64,000 nucleotides of DNA, from NCBI RefSeq assembly GCF_024055715.1, contig NZ_JAMXMV010000001.1, positions 868,001 to 932,000 on the forward strand, in the 5' to 3' direction. Below are positions 50,719-61,659 of this stretch, in pieces. The number at the start of each line of letters is the position of its first letter. Positions within the stretch are counted from its first letter, which is position 1. The notes beneath the pieces were generated by a model. It was not told the origin of the DNA, did not search any database, and worked only from the letters and a program-made list of their open reading frames with translations. The translations under genes and the position numbers were made by a program. This stretch comes from Actinoallomurus soli. Lineage in GTDB: Bacteria; Actinomycetota; Actinomycetes; Streptosporangiales; Streptosporangiaceae.

Positions 50719-52245
50719 TCACATCACCGTGCCGAGCCGCCAGGGCACGAACTCCTCGTCGCCGAAGCCGAGCTCTTCGCTGCGCGTGCGGCGGCCGGAC
50801 GCGGTCGCCAGGACCAGATCGAAGATCCGGCGGCCCATCTCGGCGACGTCGCACTCCCCGTCGGCGATCAGGCCGCAGTTGAGGTCCATGTCGTCGGTCA
50901 TCCGCTCGTACAGCGGCGTGTTGGTGGCGAGCTTGAGGCTGGGCGCCGGCTTGCAGCCGAACACCGACCCGCGGCCCGTCGTGAAGCACAGCACGTGCGC
51001 GCCCCCGGCCACCATCCCGGTCGCGTTGACCGGGTCGTAGCCGGGCGTGTCCATGAACACCAGGCCCTTGGCGGTGACGGGCTCGGCGTACTCCACGACG
51101 TCGGCCAGGTTGGACTGACCGCCCTTGGCGGCCGCGCCGAGCGACTTCTCCAGGATGGTGGTCAGGCCGCCGGCCTTGTTGCCGGGGGAGGGGTTGTTGT
51201 CCATCGACCCTCCGTGCCGGGCGGTGTACTCCTCCCACCAGCGGATTCGCCGGAGAAGCTTTTCCCCGACCGCACGGCTGACCGCGCGCCGTACGAGCAG
51301 GTGCTCGGCGCCGTAGATCTCCGGCGTCTCGCCGAACACCGCGGTGCCGCCGTGCCGGATCAGCAGGTCAGCGGCGGCGCCGAGGGCCGGGTTCGCGGTG
51401 ATGCCGGAGTAGCCGTCCGAGCCGCCGCACTCCATCGCCAGGACGAGCTCGGAGGCCGGTACGGGCCGCCGGCGCACGGCGTTCGCCGCGGGCAGCAGGT
51501 CCGTGATCCGGGCGACCCCTTCGGCGACCGCCGCCCGGGTGCCGCCGGGCTCCTGGAGCGCCATCGCCGCCACGGGCGTGTCCGCGCCGACTTCCCACTC
51601 CTCGGCGAGGGACCGTACCCGGCCGGCCTCGCGGCCGAGGACGAGGAAGCCGGCGAAGTTCGGATGGCGCGCGTAGCCGGTGAGGGTGCGCCGCAGCACG
51701 GCGGACTCCTCGCCGTCCTCACCGGCCGTTCCGTCGCCGAGGGCGTGGGGCAGCGCGACGACCCCGTCCACGGCGGGGTAGGCGTCGAGGAGGCCGGGCA
51801 GGCCCTCCTGCCTCCGGAACCGCTCGGCGATCCGCCGGGCGACCGTCACCCCGTGGCTTTCCGTGGTGAGGATGCCGATGTGGTTGCGGGTGGCCACGCG
51901 GCCGTCGGGCCGGACGATCCCGTCGAAGGTCGCCCGTTCCCGGGCGGGCACCCTGTCCTCGGGCCGGACGGCGACGCCGTACTCGTACTCCCGGTCGAAG
52001 ATCTGGAAGCCGAGGTTGTGGGTGTGGACGTGCTCCCCGGCGGCCACCGGGCGCGTCGTGAACCCGATGACCTGGCCGTACTTGCGCACCGGGGTGTCGG
52101 CGGGCAGGTCGCGCAGCGCGACCTTGTGGCCGCGCGGCACGTCGGCCCGTGCGACCAGGCCGTCGCGGACGGGCCTGCCGGCCGCGAGATCCTCGGTGGC
52201 CAGGGCCACGTCGTCGTCCCGGTGCAGGATCAGCAGGGCGGTCAT
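50719..52245 (-). CDS. Altronate/galactarate dehydratase-like (UxaA family)
   Basis: The protein of 508 residues joins an N-terminal SAF domain (residues about 1-75, DDDVALATEDLAAG ... VARADVPRGHKVALRDL) to a UxaA/GarD catalytic region with RNHIGIL, MECGGSDGYSGITANPALG and DNNPSPGNKAGGLTTILEKSLG. Relatives are Fe-dependent dehydratases of altronate, galactarate or related sugar acids. The exact substrate is not decided by sequence; no uxaC/uxuA partners are near. ATG 52245 is used. Confidence 0.9.
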   Translation of the reverse strand: MTALLILHRDDDVALATEDLAAGRPVRDGLVARADVPRGHKVALRDLPADTPVRKYGQVIGFTTRPVAAGEHVHTHNLGFQIFDREYEYGVAVRPEDRVPARERATFDGIVRPDGRVATRNHIGILTTESHGVTVARRIAERFRRQEGLPGLLDAYPAVDGVVALPHALGDGTAGEDGEESAVLRRTLTGYARHPNFAGFLVLGREAGRVRSLAEEWEVGADTPVAAMALQEPGGTRAAVAEGVARITDLLPAANAVRRRPVPASELVLAMECGGSDGYSGITANPALGAAADLLIRHGGTAVFGETPEIYGAEHLLVRRAVSRAVGEKLLRRIRWWEEYTARHGGSMDNNPSPGNKAGGLTTILEKSLGAAAKGGQSNLADVVEYAEPVTAKGLVFMDTPGYDPVNATGMVAGGAHVLCFTTGRGSVFGCKPAPSLKLATNTPLYERMTDDMDLNCGLIADGECDVAEMGRRIFDLVLATASGRRTRSEELGFGDEEFVPWRLGTVM

Positions 52246-52593
52246 CCGTCACTCCATCCGCGAAGGCGAGCACTGTCCGATATCTTCCCCCGAGCCGTCA
52301 CGGCGGCGGAACCCACCGGTATTTCGGCACCCGGAACATTCGCCGGACCGTGGCCGCCTGTCAACGCTGAGTGACAGTTTTCGGGGTTTAGAACCTCCAT
52401 TTCTACGCGTCGTGCAAGCCCGCCTCCGCTCCGTCGAGCACGGCGCCGACAGGCCGGGTGACCTCGGACGTTGGTTACGGACGCCGTAGACCCCCTGTCT
52501 GTTTGGAGGTGATTTGTGCGGGTAGCCGCTGGACCAAGCCGGCCGAACCGCGGGTACCGGTTCCGGCCGGACCGACGAAGAAGGGAATGGAAC
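52246..52593. promoter_or_regulatory. Regulatory region of the gas vesicle operon
   Basis: This 348-bp region holds no gene. An inverted repeat CTGTCA/TGACAG (52358-52363 and 52372-52377) lies in its first half, the stress-type promoter at 52501-52525 in its second, and GGGTACC at 52552. A ribosome site (AAGGGAATGG) precedes gvpA. Confidence 0.6.
52501..52525 (+). promoter_or_regulatory. Stress-sigma-like promoter of the gvp operon
   Basis: GTTT (52501-52504), a 15-bp spacer and GGGTAG (52520-52525) match the SigB-type pattern GNNT-N14-16-GGGTA. Transcription would start near 52532, giving a leader of about 60 nt before gvpA. Confidence 0.65.
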
Positions 52594-53019
52594 ATGGGCA
52601 GCGGGCAGATAGCCCAGCGCGGCGCTCCGGTACAGCAGTCCTCCGGCGGTGGCGGCGGCGGTCTCGCCGACGTCGTCGAGCTGATCCTCGACAAGGGCCT
52701 CGTCATCGACGCCTTCGTCCGGGTCTCCCTCATCGGCATCGAGATCCTCCGCATCGACGCGCGCGTCGTCATCGCCAGCGTCGACACGTACCTGCGCTTC
52801 GCCGAGGCGTGCAACCGCCTCGACATCGCCAACGACGGCTCCAGCGCCGGTCTCCCCCAGATGATCGGCCAGATGACGGAGAGCGGCGCCAAGCGCAAGA
52901 CCAGGGGCGCACTTCAGGGCGCCGGTGAGACGCTCCGCGACACCCTCGGCCGAGGCCAGGACAAGGAGAAGGCCGGCTCCCGCCGGAAGAAGGACGAAGA
53001 CGACGAGGAGGAGCAGTGA
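52594..53019 (+). CDS. gvpA: Gas vesicle structural protein GvpA-type
   Basis: The 141-residue protein contains the GvpA/GvpJ core (residues about 23-85): [40 protein letters not shown] and [15 protein letters not shown]. It forms the ribbed protein shell of gas vesicles. Actinomycete GvpA is longer than cyanobacterial GvpA (about 70); here a basic-acidic tail ([18 protein letters not shown]) follows. ATG 52594 has AAGGGAATGG upstream. Its stop overlaps gvpF (GTGA). Confidence 0.93.
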   Translation: MGSGQIAQRGAPVQQSSGGGGGGLADVVELILDKGLVIDAFVRVSLIGIEILRIDARVVIASVDTYLRFAEACNRLDIANDGSSAGLPQMIGQMTESGAKRKTRGALQGAGETLRDTLGRGQDKEKAGSRRKKDEDDEEEQ

Positions 53020-53753
53020 CCGTGCAGTACGTCTACGGCGTCACCGACGCCGACGTGGAGATCCCCGGAACGCTGACGGGGATCGACGGCCAGGAGGTGT
53101 CCCTGGTCACCCACGGACGCTGCGCCGCCCTGGTGAGCGACCTGGCCGCCGACCGGCCCCTCGGCACGCGTGACGACCTCATGGCCCACCAGGCCGTCCT
53201 CCAGCAGGTGGTCGAGGCGGGCGGGACCGTCCTGCCCTTCCGCTTCGGCGGCGCGCTGACCGACCGGGACGCCGTCGTCGAGGAGCTCCTCAGCCCCCAC
53301 GAGGACACGTTCGTCGAACAGCTCGAGTCCCTGCGCGGCCAGATCGAGGTGCGGATCAAGGCGCGGTACGTCGAGGACGCCGTGCTGCGCGAGATGGTGC
53401 AGGACGAGCCGGAGATCGCCGAGCTCAACCAGCGGGTCCGCGAGCTCCCCGAGGACGCGGCCTACTACGACCGGGTACGCCTCGGCGAGCTCATCGCGCA
53501 GGCCTTCACCCGCCGCCGCGAGAACGACGGACAGGGCCTGCTCGACGCCCTGGCGCCCCGCGCCACGGCGGTCGCGCAGCGCGAGCTGTCCCGGGAGGAC
53601 GACGTCCTGGACGCCGGCTTCCTCATCGACCGCAAGGAGCGCGAGGAGTTCGAGAAGCTGGTCGACGAGGTCGGCAAGGAGATCGACGGGCGCATCCGCC
53701 TGCGCTTCGCCGGGCCCCTGCCGCCGTACGACTTCGTCGGCCAGGAGAGCTGA
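53016..53753 (+). CDS. gvpF: Gas vesicle protein GvpF/L
   Basis: This 245-residue protein is a GvpF/L-family protein ([15 protein letters not shown] at the N-terminus, [19 protein letters not shown] in the middle, and [17 protein letters not shown] at the end). GvpF and GvpL bind GvpA and help assemble the shell. GTG 53016 overlaps the gvpA stop. Its stop is 1 bp from gvpG. Confidence 0.92.
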   Translation: MTVQYVYGVTDADVEIPGTLTGIDGQEVSLVTHGRCAALVSDLAADRPLGTRDDLMAHQAVLQQVVEAGGTVLPFRFGGALTDRDAVVEELLSPHEDTFVEQLESLRGQIEVRIKARYVEDAVLREMVQDEPEIAELNQRVRELPEDAAYYDRVRLGELIAQAFTRRRENDGQGLLDALAPRATAVAQRELSREDDVLDAGFLIDRKEREEFEKLVDEVGKEIDGRIRLRFAGPLPPYDFVGQES

Positions 53754-53754
53754 C

Positions 53755-53991
53755 ATGGGACTCTTCTCGGGGCTGGTGCTGTTGCCGCTGGCCCCGGTGC
53801 GGGGGGTCGTATGGCTCGCCGAACAGGTACAGGAACAGGCCGAACGCCAGCTGTACGACCCCCAGCGCATCGTCCGCCTCCTCGAAGAGGTGGCCGAGGC
53901 CCGTGACGCTGGCGAGATCAGCGAAGAGGAGGCCGCTCGCCAGGAGGAGGAGCTGGTGAACCTGCTGGCAGAGGGGTCTCGCCGGAGGTAG
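53755..53991 (+). CDS. gvpG: Gas vesicle protein GvpG
   Basis: A 78-residue coiled protein with LLPLAPVRGVVWLAEQVQEQ and a helical acidic stretch (LLEEVAEARDAGEISEEEAA) ending NLLAEGSRRR, the GvpG pattern. It is a minor assembly component. ATG 53755 is right after the gvpF stop. The stop lies 6 bp before the gvpO start. Confidence 0.92.
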   Translation: MGLFSGLVLLPLAPVRGVVWLAEQVQEQAERQLYDPQRIVRLLEEVAEARDAGEISEEEAARQEEELVNLLAEGSRRR

Positions 53992-53997
53992 GTGACC

Positions 53998-54381
53998 ATG
54001 CCCCAGAGCAGAAGCACCCAGAGTCAGAGCGGCCAGAGCGAAGGGGGACAGAGCCAGAACGGCCGGAACCAGAGCGGCCGGAGCGGAGGCCGGAGCGGGA
54101 GCGGTCGGCGCAAGAAGGGCCTCGCCCCCGAGGAGGTCGCGCGCACGGCCGTCGAGCACGTCGTCGAGATGACGGGCCGCGAGAGCGAGGGCGTCATCGC
54201 GCTGGAACGGACCGACGACGGCTGGAAGGTCGGCGTGGAGGTCGTGGAGTCCGGCCGCATCCCGGACACCAACGACATCCTCGCCGTGTACGAGGCCGAA
54301 CTCGACGACGAGGGCAACCTGCTCTCATACCGGAGGACCGCCCGCTACTACCGCGGGCGGTTCGATAGGGACAAACGATGA
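53998..54381 (+). CDS. gvpO: Gas vesicle protein GvpO
   Basis: This 127-residue protein has a Ser/Gln/Gly/Arg-rich N-terminal region (residues 1-38) and the GvpO domain: VEHVVEMTGRESEGVIALER, DDGWKVGVEVVESGRIPDTNDILAVYEAELD, RRTARYYRGRFDRD. GvpO affects gas vesicle expression or assembly in haloarchaea and is widespread in actinomycetes. ATG 53998 has GGAGGTAG upstream; GTG 53992 would add two residues. It overlaps gvpJ by 4 bp. Confidence 0.9.
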   Translation: MPQSRSTQSQSGQSEGGQSQNGRNQSGRSGGRSGSGRRKKGLAPEEVARTAVEHVVEMTGRESEGVIALERTDDGWKVGVEVVESGRIPDTNDILAVYEAELDDEGNLLSYRRTARYYRGRFDRDKR

Positions 54382-54761
54382 CAGAAGTGACGTGGGCCGG
54401 CGGCTCGCGCTCCGCGGCGCCCCAGCAGAGTGGGCCGTCCTCGGCCAATCTGGCCGACATCCTCGAGCGGATCCTCGACAAGGGGATCGTGGTCGTCGGC
54501 GATATCCGCGTGAACCTGCTCGACATCGAGCTGCTGACGATCAAGCTCCGGCTGCTGATCGCGTCCGTGGACCGCGCGAAGGAGATGGGGATCGACTGGT
54601 GGGAGCACGACCCGACCCTCTCCTCCAAGCACAACGACGTGATCGAGGAGAACCGCCGGCTGCGTGAGCGCCTCGCCGCGCTCGAGGGCGGCGAGGAGAA
54701 CGGCCAGAGCCGCGCGGTGGAGGAGAACGCCGAGGAGAAGGCGGAGGCGGATCGTGGCTGA
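54378..54761 (+). CDS. gvpJ: GvpA-family protein (GvpJ)
   Basis: The protein of 127 residues has a second GvpA/J core, SSANLADILERILDKGIVVV then GDIRVNLLDIELLTIKLRLLIASVDRAKEMGIDWWE, followed by a coiled acidic tail (NRRLRERLAALEGGEENGQS). GvpJ is a minor shell protein near the tips. ATG 54378 overlaps the gvpO stop. Its 3' end overlaps the next gene by 8 bp. Confidence 0.92.
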   Translation: MTEVTWAGGSRSAAPQQSGPSSANLADILERILDKGIVVVGDIRVNLLDIELLTIKLRLLIASVDRAKEMGIDWWEHDPTLSSKHNDVIEENRRLRERLAALEGGEENGQSRAVEENAEEKAEADRG

Positions 54762-55527
54762 CGTCGGCGTCTACCTGTACGGAGTGGCGCAGGACCTCTC
54801 ACCCGACGCCCTCCGCGACCTCCCCGGCGTGGCCGGCGCCCCGGTGCGCACCGTCGCGGACGGCGGGTTCGCGGCGCTCGTCAGCACCGTCGACCTGGAG
54901 GAGTTCGGGGAGACGGCGCTGCGGCGCAACCTGGAGAGCCTGCAGTGGCTGGAGGCGACGGCACGGGCCCACCACGACGTCGTCGACACGGTGGCGCGGG
55001 CGGCCCCCACCGCTCCGGTGCGGATCGCGACGGTCTACCGCGACGACGACCGCGTCCGTGAGCTGCTGCGGGAGCGGAGGGACGAGCTCACCGAGGTCCT
55101 CGGGCGGGTCGTCGGCCGCGTCGAGTGGGGCGTCAAGGCGTACGGGACCCCCGAGGCGGCGCAGGAGCCGTCCGGCGGGGACGACGCCGCGAACGACAAG
55201 CCCGGCATGGCCTACCTGCGGCGCCGGCGGCTCCAGCAGCAGAGCCGGGAGGAGGCGTCCCGGCGTCTCGCCGAACAGGCGCAGGAGATCCACGCCACGC
55301 TGTCCGAGCACGCGGTGGCGAGCCGGCAGCACCCGCCGCAGGACCCGCGCCTGTCCGGGCACGAGGGGACCATGATCCTCAACGTGGCGTACCTGCTCGA
55401 CGAGGACCGTGCCGAGACCCTGGCCGCCGCCGCCGACGAGCTGGCGGCCCGGATGCCCGGCGTACGGATCGAGCTCACCGGCCCCTGGCCCGCGTACTCC
55501 TTCACCGAACTGGACGCGTCGTCGTGA
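54754..55527 (+). CDS. gvpL: Gas vesicle protein GvpL/F
   Basis: This 257-residue protein is a second GvpF/L-family member (VGVYLYGVAQDLSPDALRD at the start, APVRIATVYRDDDRVRELL in the middle, GPWPAYSFTELD at the end), with a variable insert (residues about 130-190) rich in Gln and Arg. It is likely to form a complex with GvpA-type proteins. GTG 54754 overlaps gvpJ and its stop overlaps the GTG of gvpS. Confidence 0.92.
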   Translation: MADVGVYLYGVAQDLSPDALRDLPGVAGAPVRTVADGGFAALVSTVDLEEFGETALRRNLESLQWLEATARAHHDVVDTVARAAPTAPVRIATVYRDDDRVRELLRERRDELTEVLGRVVGRVEWGVKAYGTPEAAQEPSGGDDAANDKPGMAYLRRRRLQQQSREEASRRLAEQAQEIHATLSEHAVASRQHPPQDPRLSGHEGTMILNVAYLLDEDRAETLAAAADELAARMPGVRIELTGPWPAYSFTELDASS

Positions 55528-55754
55528 GCGTGGGGGAGGACGTCGAGCGCGCCGTGGCGGTCCGGCAGGACCCGCGGGCGCTGCCGTCCGAGCGGATCGC
55601 GCTCGTCGATCTGCTGGACCGCCTACTCGCGGGCGGCGTGGTGATCGCCGGCGACGTCGTCATCTCGATCGCGGAGATCGACCTCGTCCGGGTGTCGCTG
55701 CGGGCCCTGATCACGACGGTTAAAGAGGAATACGATGACATCCTCCCTCACTGA
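55524..55754 (+). CDS. gvpS: Small GvpA-family protein (GvpS)
   Basis: A 76-residue protein with the GvpA-like core IALVDLLDRLLAGGVVIAGD then VVISIAEIDLVRVSLRALIT. It resembles GvpS, the third GvpA-type subunit of actinomycete gvp operons. GTG 55524 overlaps the gvpL stop. It overlaps gvpK by 20 bp. Confidence 0.88.
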   Translation: MSVGEDVERAVAVRQDPRALPSERIALVDLLDRLLAGGVVIAGDVVISIAEIDLVRVSLRALITTVKEEYDDILPH

Positions 55755-56025
55755 ACGGCTGCGGACGGACCCGGAGACCGTCGAGCACGACCTCGCGGCG
55801 CTGGTCCTCACCGTGATCGAGCTGATCCGGCAGCTGATGGAGAAGCAGGCCCTGCGCCGCGTCGAGGAGGACGAGAGCCTCACCGACGACCAGGTCGAGC
55901 AGCTGGGCCTGGCGCTGATGCGGCTCGACGAGGCCATGGAGCGGCTGAAGGACCACTTCGGGCTGACGGCCGAGGACCTCAACCTCGACCTGGGGCCGCT
56001 CGGGACGCTCCTGCCCGAGGCCTGA
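55735..56025 (+). CDS. gvpK: Gas vesicle protein GvpK
   Basis: A 96-residue helical protein with the GvpK pattern ALVLTVIELIRQLMEKQALR, DQVEQLGLALMRLDEAMERL and LTAEDLNLDLGPLGTLL. GvpK is an essential minor component of gas vesicles. It overlaps gvpS by 20 bp and closes the eight-gene run, which ends at a strong hairpin. Confidence 0.93.
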   Translation: MTSSLTERLRTDPETVEHDLAALVLTVIELIRQLMEKQALRRVEEDESLTDDQVEQLGLALMRLDEAMERLKDHFGLTAEDLNLDLGPLGTLLPEA

Positions 56026-56092
56026 CCAGGCCGTACGAACGGCGTCCCGGTCCGTACGAACGTCCGCCGGCGGGAGGGCTCCCCCGGCGAAC

Positions 56093-56144
56093 GTCCGCCG
56101 GCGGGAGGGCGGGGTAGGGGCTCGCCGCCCTCCCGTCGGCGGAC
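56093..56144. terminator. Long hairpin between gvpK and the convergent small gene
   Basis: GTCCGCCGGCGGGAGGGCGG and its near-perfect complement (one G:U pair) form a 20-bp stem with a 12-base loop. It ends 8 bp before the stop of the minus-strand gene. A 23-bp direct repeat (CGAACGTCCGCCGGCGGGAG and following bases, 56057 and 56088) shares its left arm. Confidence 0.75.
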
Positions 56145-56152
56145 GGAGGGGA

Positions 56153-56443
56153 TCACTTCTTCCGCAGGCGGCGAATGAACCAGCCCGCGACGAGCACGAG
56201 GGCCACCGGCACGGCGCGCGGGCCGATGAAGCGGATCGCCGCGCCCAGCACCCGCACCAGCCGGCCGAGCGCCAACGACTTCAGCGCCTTCCCGACGACG
56301 GGAGCCCGCAGGCCCTTCATCACCGTTTCCTGCGCCGCTTTCTTCGGGGCGTTCTTCAGCGCGCCGGCGGATTGCGTGACCTTCTTGTCCGGGCGGGACT
56401 CGGCGGCCTTGTTCACCGCGGCACCGGCAATGTTCTTGCGCAT
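56153..56443 (-). CDS. Small basic membrane protein next to gvp operon
   Basis: The 96-residue protein is very basic (KK, RK, Lys-Asn-Ala-Pro-Lys-Lys) through residue 55, then has one hydrophobic helix (RAVPVALVLVAGWFIRRL) ending in RLRKK. I recognise no named family. It converges on gvpK and is divergent from the SRPBCC gene. On its own strand GAAT-N14-GGGTAC lies 46 bp before its ATG, the same promoter type as gvp, which supports a link to gas vesicles or stress. Confidence 0.65.
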   Translation of the reverse strand: MRKNIAGAAVNKAAESRPDKKVTQSAGALKNAPKKAAQETVMKGLRAPVVGKALKSLALGRLVRVLGAAIRFIGPRAVPVALVLVAGWFIRRLRKK

Positions 56444-56488
56444 GTCGCGCCTCTCCTATTGGGGGGACATCCGTTCTGCATCATGGTC

Positions 56489-56512
56489 GTACCCGGACAG
56501 CGCGACCTATTC
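56489..56512 (-). promoter_or_regulatory. Stress-sigma-like promoter of the small basic gene
   Basis: On the minus strand GAAT (56512-56509), 14 bp, then GGGTAC (56494-56489). A start near 56482 would give a leader of about 39 nt before ATG 56443. Confidence 0.6.
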
Positions 56513-56602
56513 CTGCGCAGGTGGAAGTAACGCCCGGATCCCTTGACCGGCCGTGTCCGGGGAATTGCCCGCCGTGATCCACCGGTCGTCCGGAGCCGAT
56601 CG

Positions 56603-56627
56603 GAATGCGTCGCCTTTTCGCGGGTAA
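56603..56627 (+). promoter_or_regulatory. Stress-sigma-like promoter of the SRPBCC gene
   Basis: GAAT (56603-56606), a 15-bp spacer and GGGTAA (56622-56627). A start near 56634 would give a leader of about 47 nt before ATG 56681. The final A departs from the usual C/T. Confidence 0.5.
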
Positions 56628-56680
56628 GCAACTCCGTCAAGCCCGGCAAAGACGCTGGATCCAAACGAGAGGGTAGAAAC

Positions 56681-57817
56681 ATGGCCGAGCGGCCAGGGAG
56701 TTCTCTTGCGAAGCACGCGACGAGCATCGCCAAGCCGGTGACGAAGCAGATCGGGAACACCGTCAAGACGGTCGCAAAGGAGGCCCGGCGCGGCGGTGAC
56801 CTGGGGCCCAAGGCCGCTGCCGGCGCGGCCAAGTCCATCGGGAAGGCCGGCGGGGCGTCGGCGAAGGCGGCGGTCTCCGGAGGCATCACCGCGCTCAAGG
56901 AGGTCGGTGGGCAGGTGATCGGCAAGAACGGCAAGGACAAGAAGGGCGAGGGCGGGTCCGCCAAGACGAAGGTCACCAACATCATCGAGGAGATCGACGT
57001 CGGCGCGCCCCGGCAGCTGGTGTACGACCAGTGGACGCGTTTCCAGGACTTCCCGTCCTTCATGAAGAAGGTGGAGAGCACCGACCAGCTCGCCGACGAG
57101 AAGGTGCGCTGGAAGGCGAAGATCTTCTGGTCCACCCGCACGTGGGAGTCGACGATCGTCGAGCAGGTCCCCGACGAGCGGATCGTCTGGCGCTCCACCG
57201 GCCAGAAGGGCTACGTCGACGGAGCCGTGACGTTCCACGAGCTGGCCTCGGACCTGACCCGTGTCCTGCTCGTCCTCGAATACCACCCGCAGGGGTTCAT
57301 GGAGAAGACCGGCAACCTCTGGCGCGCCCAGGGGCGGCGGGCCCGGCTCGAGCTCAAGCACTTCCGGCGGCACGTCATGTCGCAGGCGCTGCTCCACCCC
57401 GGTGACGAGGCCGAGGGCTGGCGCGGCGAGATCCACGACGGTGAGGTCGCCACGTCCGCGAAGAGCGACGGGCAGGGCGGTTCCAAGAGCCGCCGGACCT
57501 CGTCCCAGAGCGGCCGCTCGACCCGGTCCCGCAGCTCGTCGAGCGCGGCCAAGTCCTCCGACAAGGCCTCGTCGGCCAAGTCGTCCGACGAGAAGTCGTC
57601 GGCGTCGAAGTCGTCCGGAGACAAGGCCTCCTCGGCCAAGTCGTCCGGTTCCTCGTCGGCCGGGTCCTCCGGAGGCAGGTCCTCGGGCACCCGGCGGTCC
57701 TCGAACGCCAAGAAGTCGTCGGCGTCCGGGCGGTCCTCGGGCGGCTCGTCCGGCGGTTCCTCCTCGGGCACGCGGCGGTCGGCCGCCAAGGAGACCGCGG
57801 GGGCCAAGGACGAGTAG
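56681..57817 (+). CDS. SRPBCC (polyketide cyclase-like) protein, gvpZ-like
   Basis: The 378-residue protein has a basic Ala/Lys-rich start (residues 1-95), an SRPBCC/START-like domain (about 100-225: NIIEEIDVGAPRQLVYDQWT, FPSFMKKVESTDQLADEKVR, YVDGAVTFHELASDLTRVLL), and a long Ser/Lys/Gly tail of about 120 residues made of KSSDKASSAKSS-like repeats. SRPBCC genes (gvpZ) occur in Streptomyces gvp clusters, so a gas vesicle role is likely, perhaps binding a lipid or hydrophobic ligand. ATG 56681 has GAGAGGG upstream; a sigma-B-like promoter precedes it. Confidence 0.82.
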   Translation: MAERPGSSLAKHATSIAKPVTKQIGNTVKTVAKEARRGGDLGPKAAAGAAKSIGKAGGASAKAAVSGGITALKEVGGQVIGKNGKDKKGEGGSAKTKVTNIIEEIDVGAPRQLVYDQWTRFQDFPSFMKKVESTDQLADEKVRWKAKIFWSTRTWESTIVEQVPDERIVWRSTGQKGYVDGAVTFHELASDLTRVLLVLEYHPQGFMEKTGNLWRAQGRRARLELKHFRRHVMSQALLHPGDEAEGWRGEIHDGEVATSAKSDGQGGSKSRRTSSQSGRSTRSRSSSSAAKSSDKASSAKSSDEKSSASKSSGDKASSAKSSGSSSAGSSGGRSSGTRRSSNAKKSSASGRSSGGSSGGSSSGTRRSAAKETAGAKDE

Positions 57818-57824
57818 GAGGGTG

Positions 57825-60368
<2,544 letters not shown>

Positions 60369-60402
60369 GCGGCAATAGTGCCGTATGGCAGTGGTAGCTG
60401 GT

Positions 60403-61557
60403 TCATCCGCGGTCCCCCGTGACGTCATCCGGTGGAAAGGCCATGATCCCGGCGAGGAGGGCGGCCCGCTCGGCGAGCCCGGCCACACGGATCGCCTCGT
60501 CCGCCGCGTGCGCGCCCCGGCCGGGGGGACCGAAGCCGTCCAGGGTGGGCAGCCCGCGCGAACCCGGCAGGTTCGTGTCACCGGCACCGGCGGCGGGCCG
60601 CCCGGTGATCCGCAGACCCAGGAGCCTCCCGACGCCGGCGACGTGGTCGAGCAGCGGATCGCCGGGCCGCTCCGGCCAGGTCGGCCGAGCGGACAGCACG
60701 GTCGCCTCGACGGCAGCGCCCGTCCGTACGGGCTCCAGGGCCGCGAGGGCGTCCAGCACCGTGCGCTCGGCCTCCGCCGAGGCGAACCGCAGGCCGATCT
60801 CGGCCGACGCCTCACCGGCGACGACGTTGGCGCGCCGCCCGCCCTCGATCCGGCCGATGTTGAAGAGGGTGCTGCCGTCGGCCGGCACGACGCCGCGGGC
60901 GACCGCGAGCTGGTCGATGAGCTCGTCGACGGCGGAGACGCCCTTGCCCGGGTCGAGCGCGGCGTGCGCCTCGCGGCCGCGGACGCCGAGCCGGAGGCGG
61001 ACGCTGCCCCGCCGCGCGTTCTTCAGCGCGCCGTCCGGGTGCGGTGACTCCAGGCCGAGCACGGCCACCGCGCCGTCGAGGTGGCGTTCGACGACGGCGC
61101 CGCCGGTGGGGCTGCCCACCTCCTCGTCGGCGACGACGACCAGGCGCACCTGCCGGGCCGGGGTCGTCCCGGTCTCCCGCAGCGCGCGCAGCGCCATCTC
61201 GACGGCGACCAGGCCACCCTTCATGTCGTACGTCCCGGGGCCGGTGATCGTCGTGCCGTCGTCGGTGTACGGCATGGCGCCGAGCCGCCCGACCGGCCAG
61301 ACGGTGTCGTAGTGGCCGACGAGGAGCAGGTGCGGGCCGTCCTCCGGGCCGAACCGCGACACCAGGTGCTCGCCTTCGCGGGCCACGGCGCCGCCGGCCT
61401 CGCGGTGACCGGCCTCGATCAGCGCCGCGCAGCGGGCCAGCGCGGCGGCGTCGCCGGAGGGCGACTCGGCCAGCGCGTACTCGCGGAGCCGCGCGCGGCC
61501 GAAGCCGAGCAGCCGGGCGGTCGCGCCGGTCAGGGCGGCGGCCAGGTCGGGGGTCAT
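60403..61557 (-). CDS. M20 peptidase/amidohydrolase
   Basis: The protein of 384 residues has M20 zinc ligands LLVGHYDTVWPVG, GTYDMKGG (bridging Asp), VADEEVGS (catalytic Glu pair) and a C-terminal RGAHAADE, with a dimerisation domain between. Relatives are glutamate carboxypeptidase/CPG2, acetylornithine deacetylase and N-acyl- or N-succinyl-amino-acid hydrolases. The divergent neighbours (a GNAT and a racemase-type enolase homologue) suggest an N-acyl-amino-acid substrate. ATG 61557 has GGAGG upstream. Confidence 0.9.
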   Translation of the reverse strand: MTPDLAAALTGATARLLGFGRARLREYALAESPSGDAAALARCAALIEAGHREAGGAVAREGEHLVSRFGPEDGPHLLLVGHYDTVWPVGRLGAMPYTDDGTTITGPGTYDMKGGLVAVEMALRALRETGTTPARQVRLVVVADEEVGSPTGGAVVERHLDGAVAVLGLESPHPDGALKNARRGSVRLRLGVRGREAHAALDPGKGVSAVDELIDQLAVARGVVPADGSTLFNIGRIEGGRRANVVAGEASAEIGLRFASAEAERTVLDALAALEPVRTGAAVEATVLSARPTWPERPGDPLLDHVAGVGRLLGLRITGRPAAGAGDTNLPGSRGLPTLDGFGPPGRGAHAADEAIRVAGLAERAALLAGIMAFPPDDVTGDRG

Positions 61558-61659
61558 CTCACCTCCGGTGGGCGGTACGTCGATAATGGAAGAAGCCGCA
61601 GGTGGCAGCCCTGCACCGAGCGTACCCGTGAGCATCTCTTGCCGCCTCTCACGCCGCAG

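Noticed and set aside
52552-52557. GGGTAC as a second -10 for gvpA
   Set aside because: No GNNT box lies at the right distance upstream, whereas 52501-52525 has both elements.
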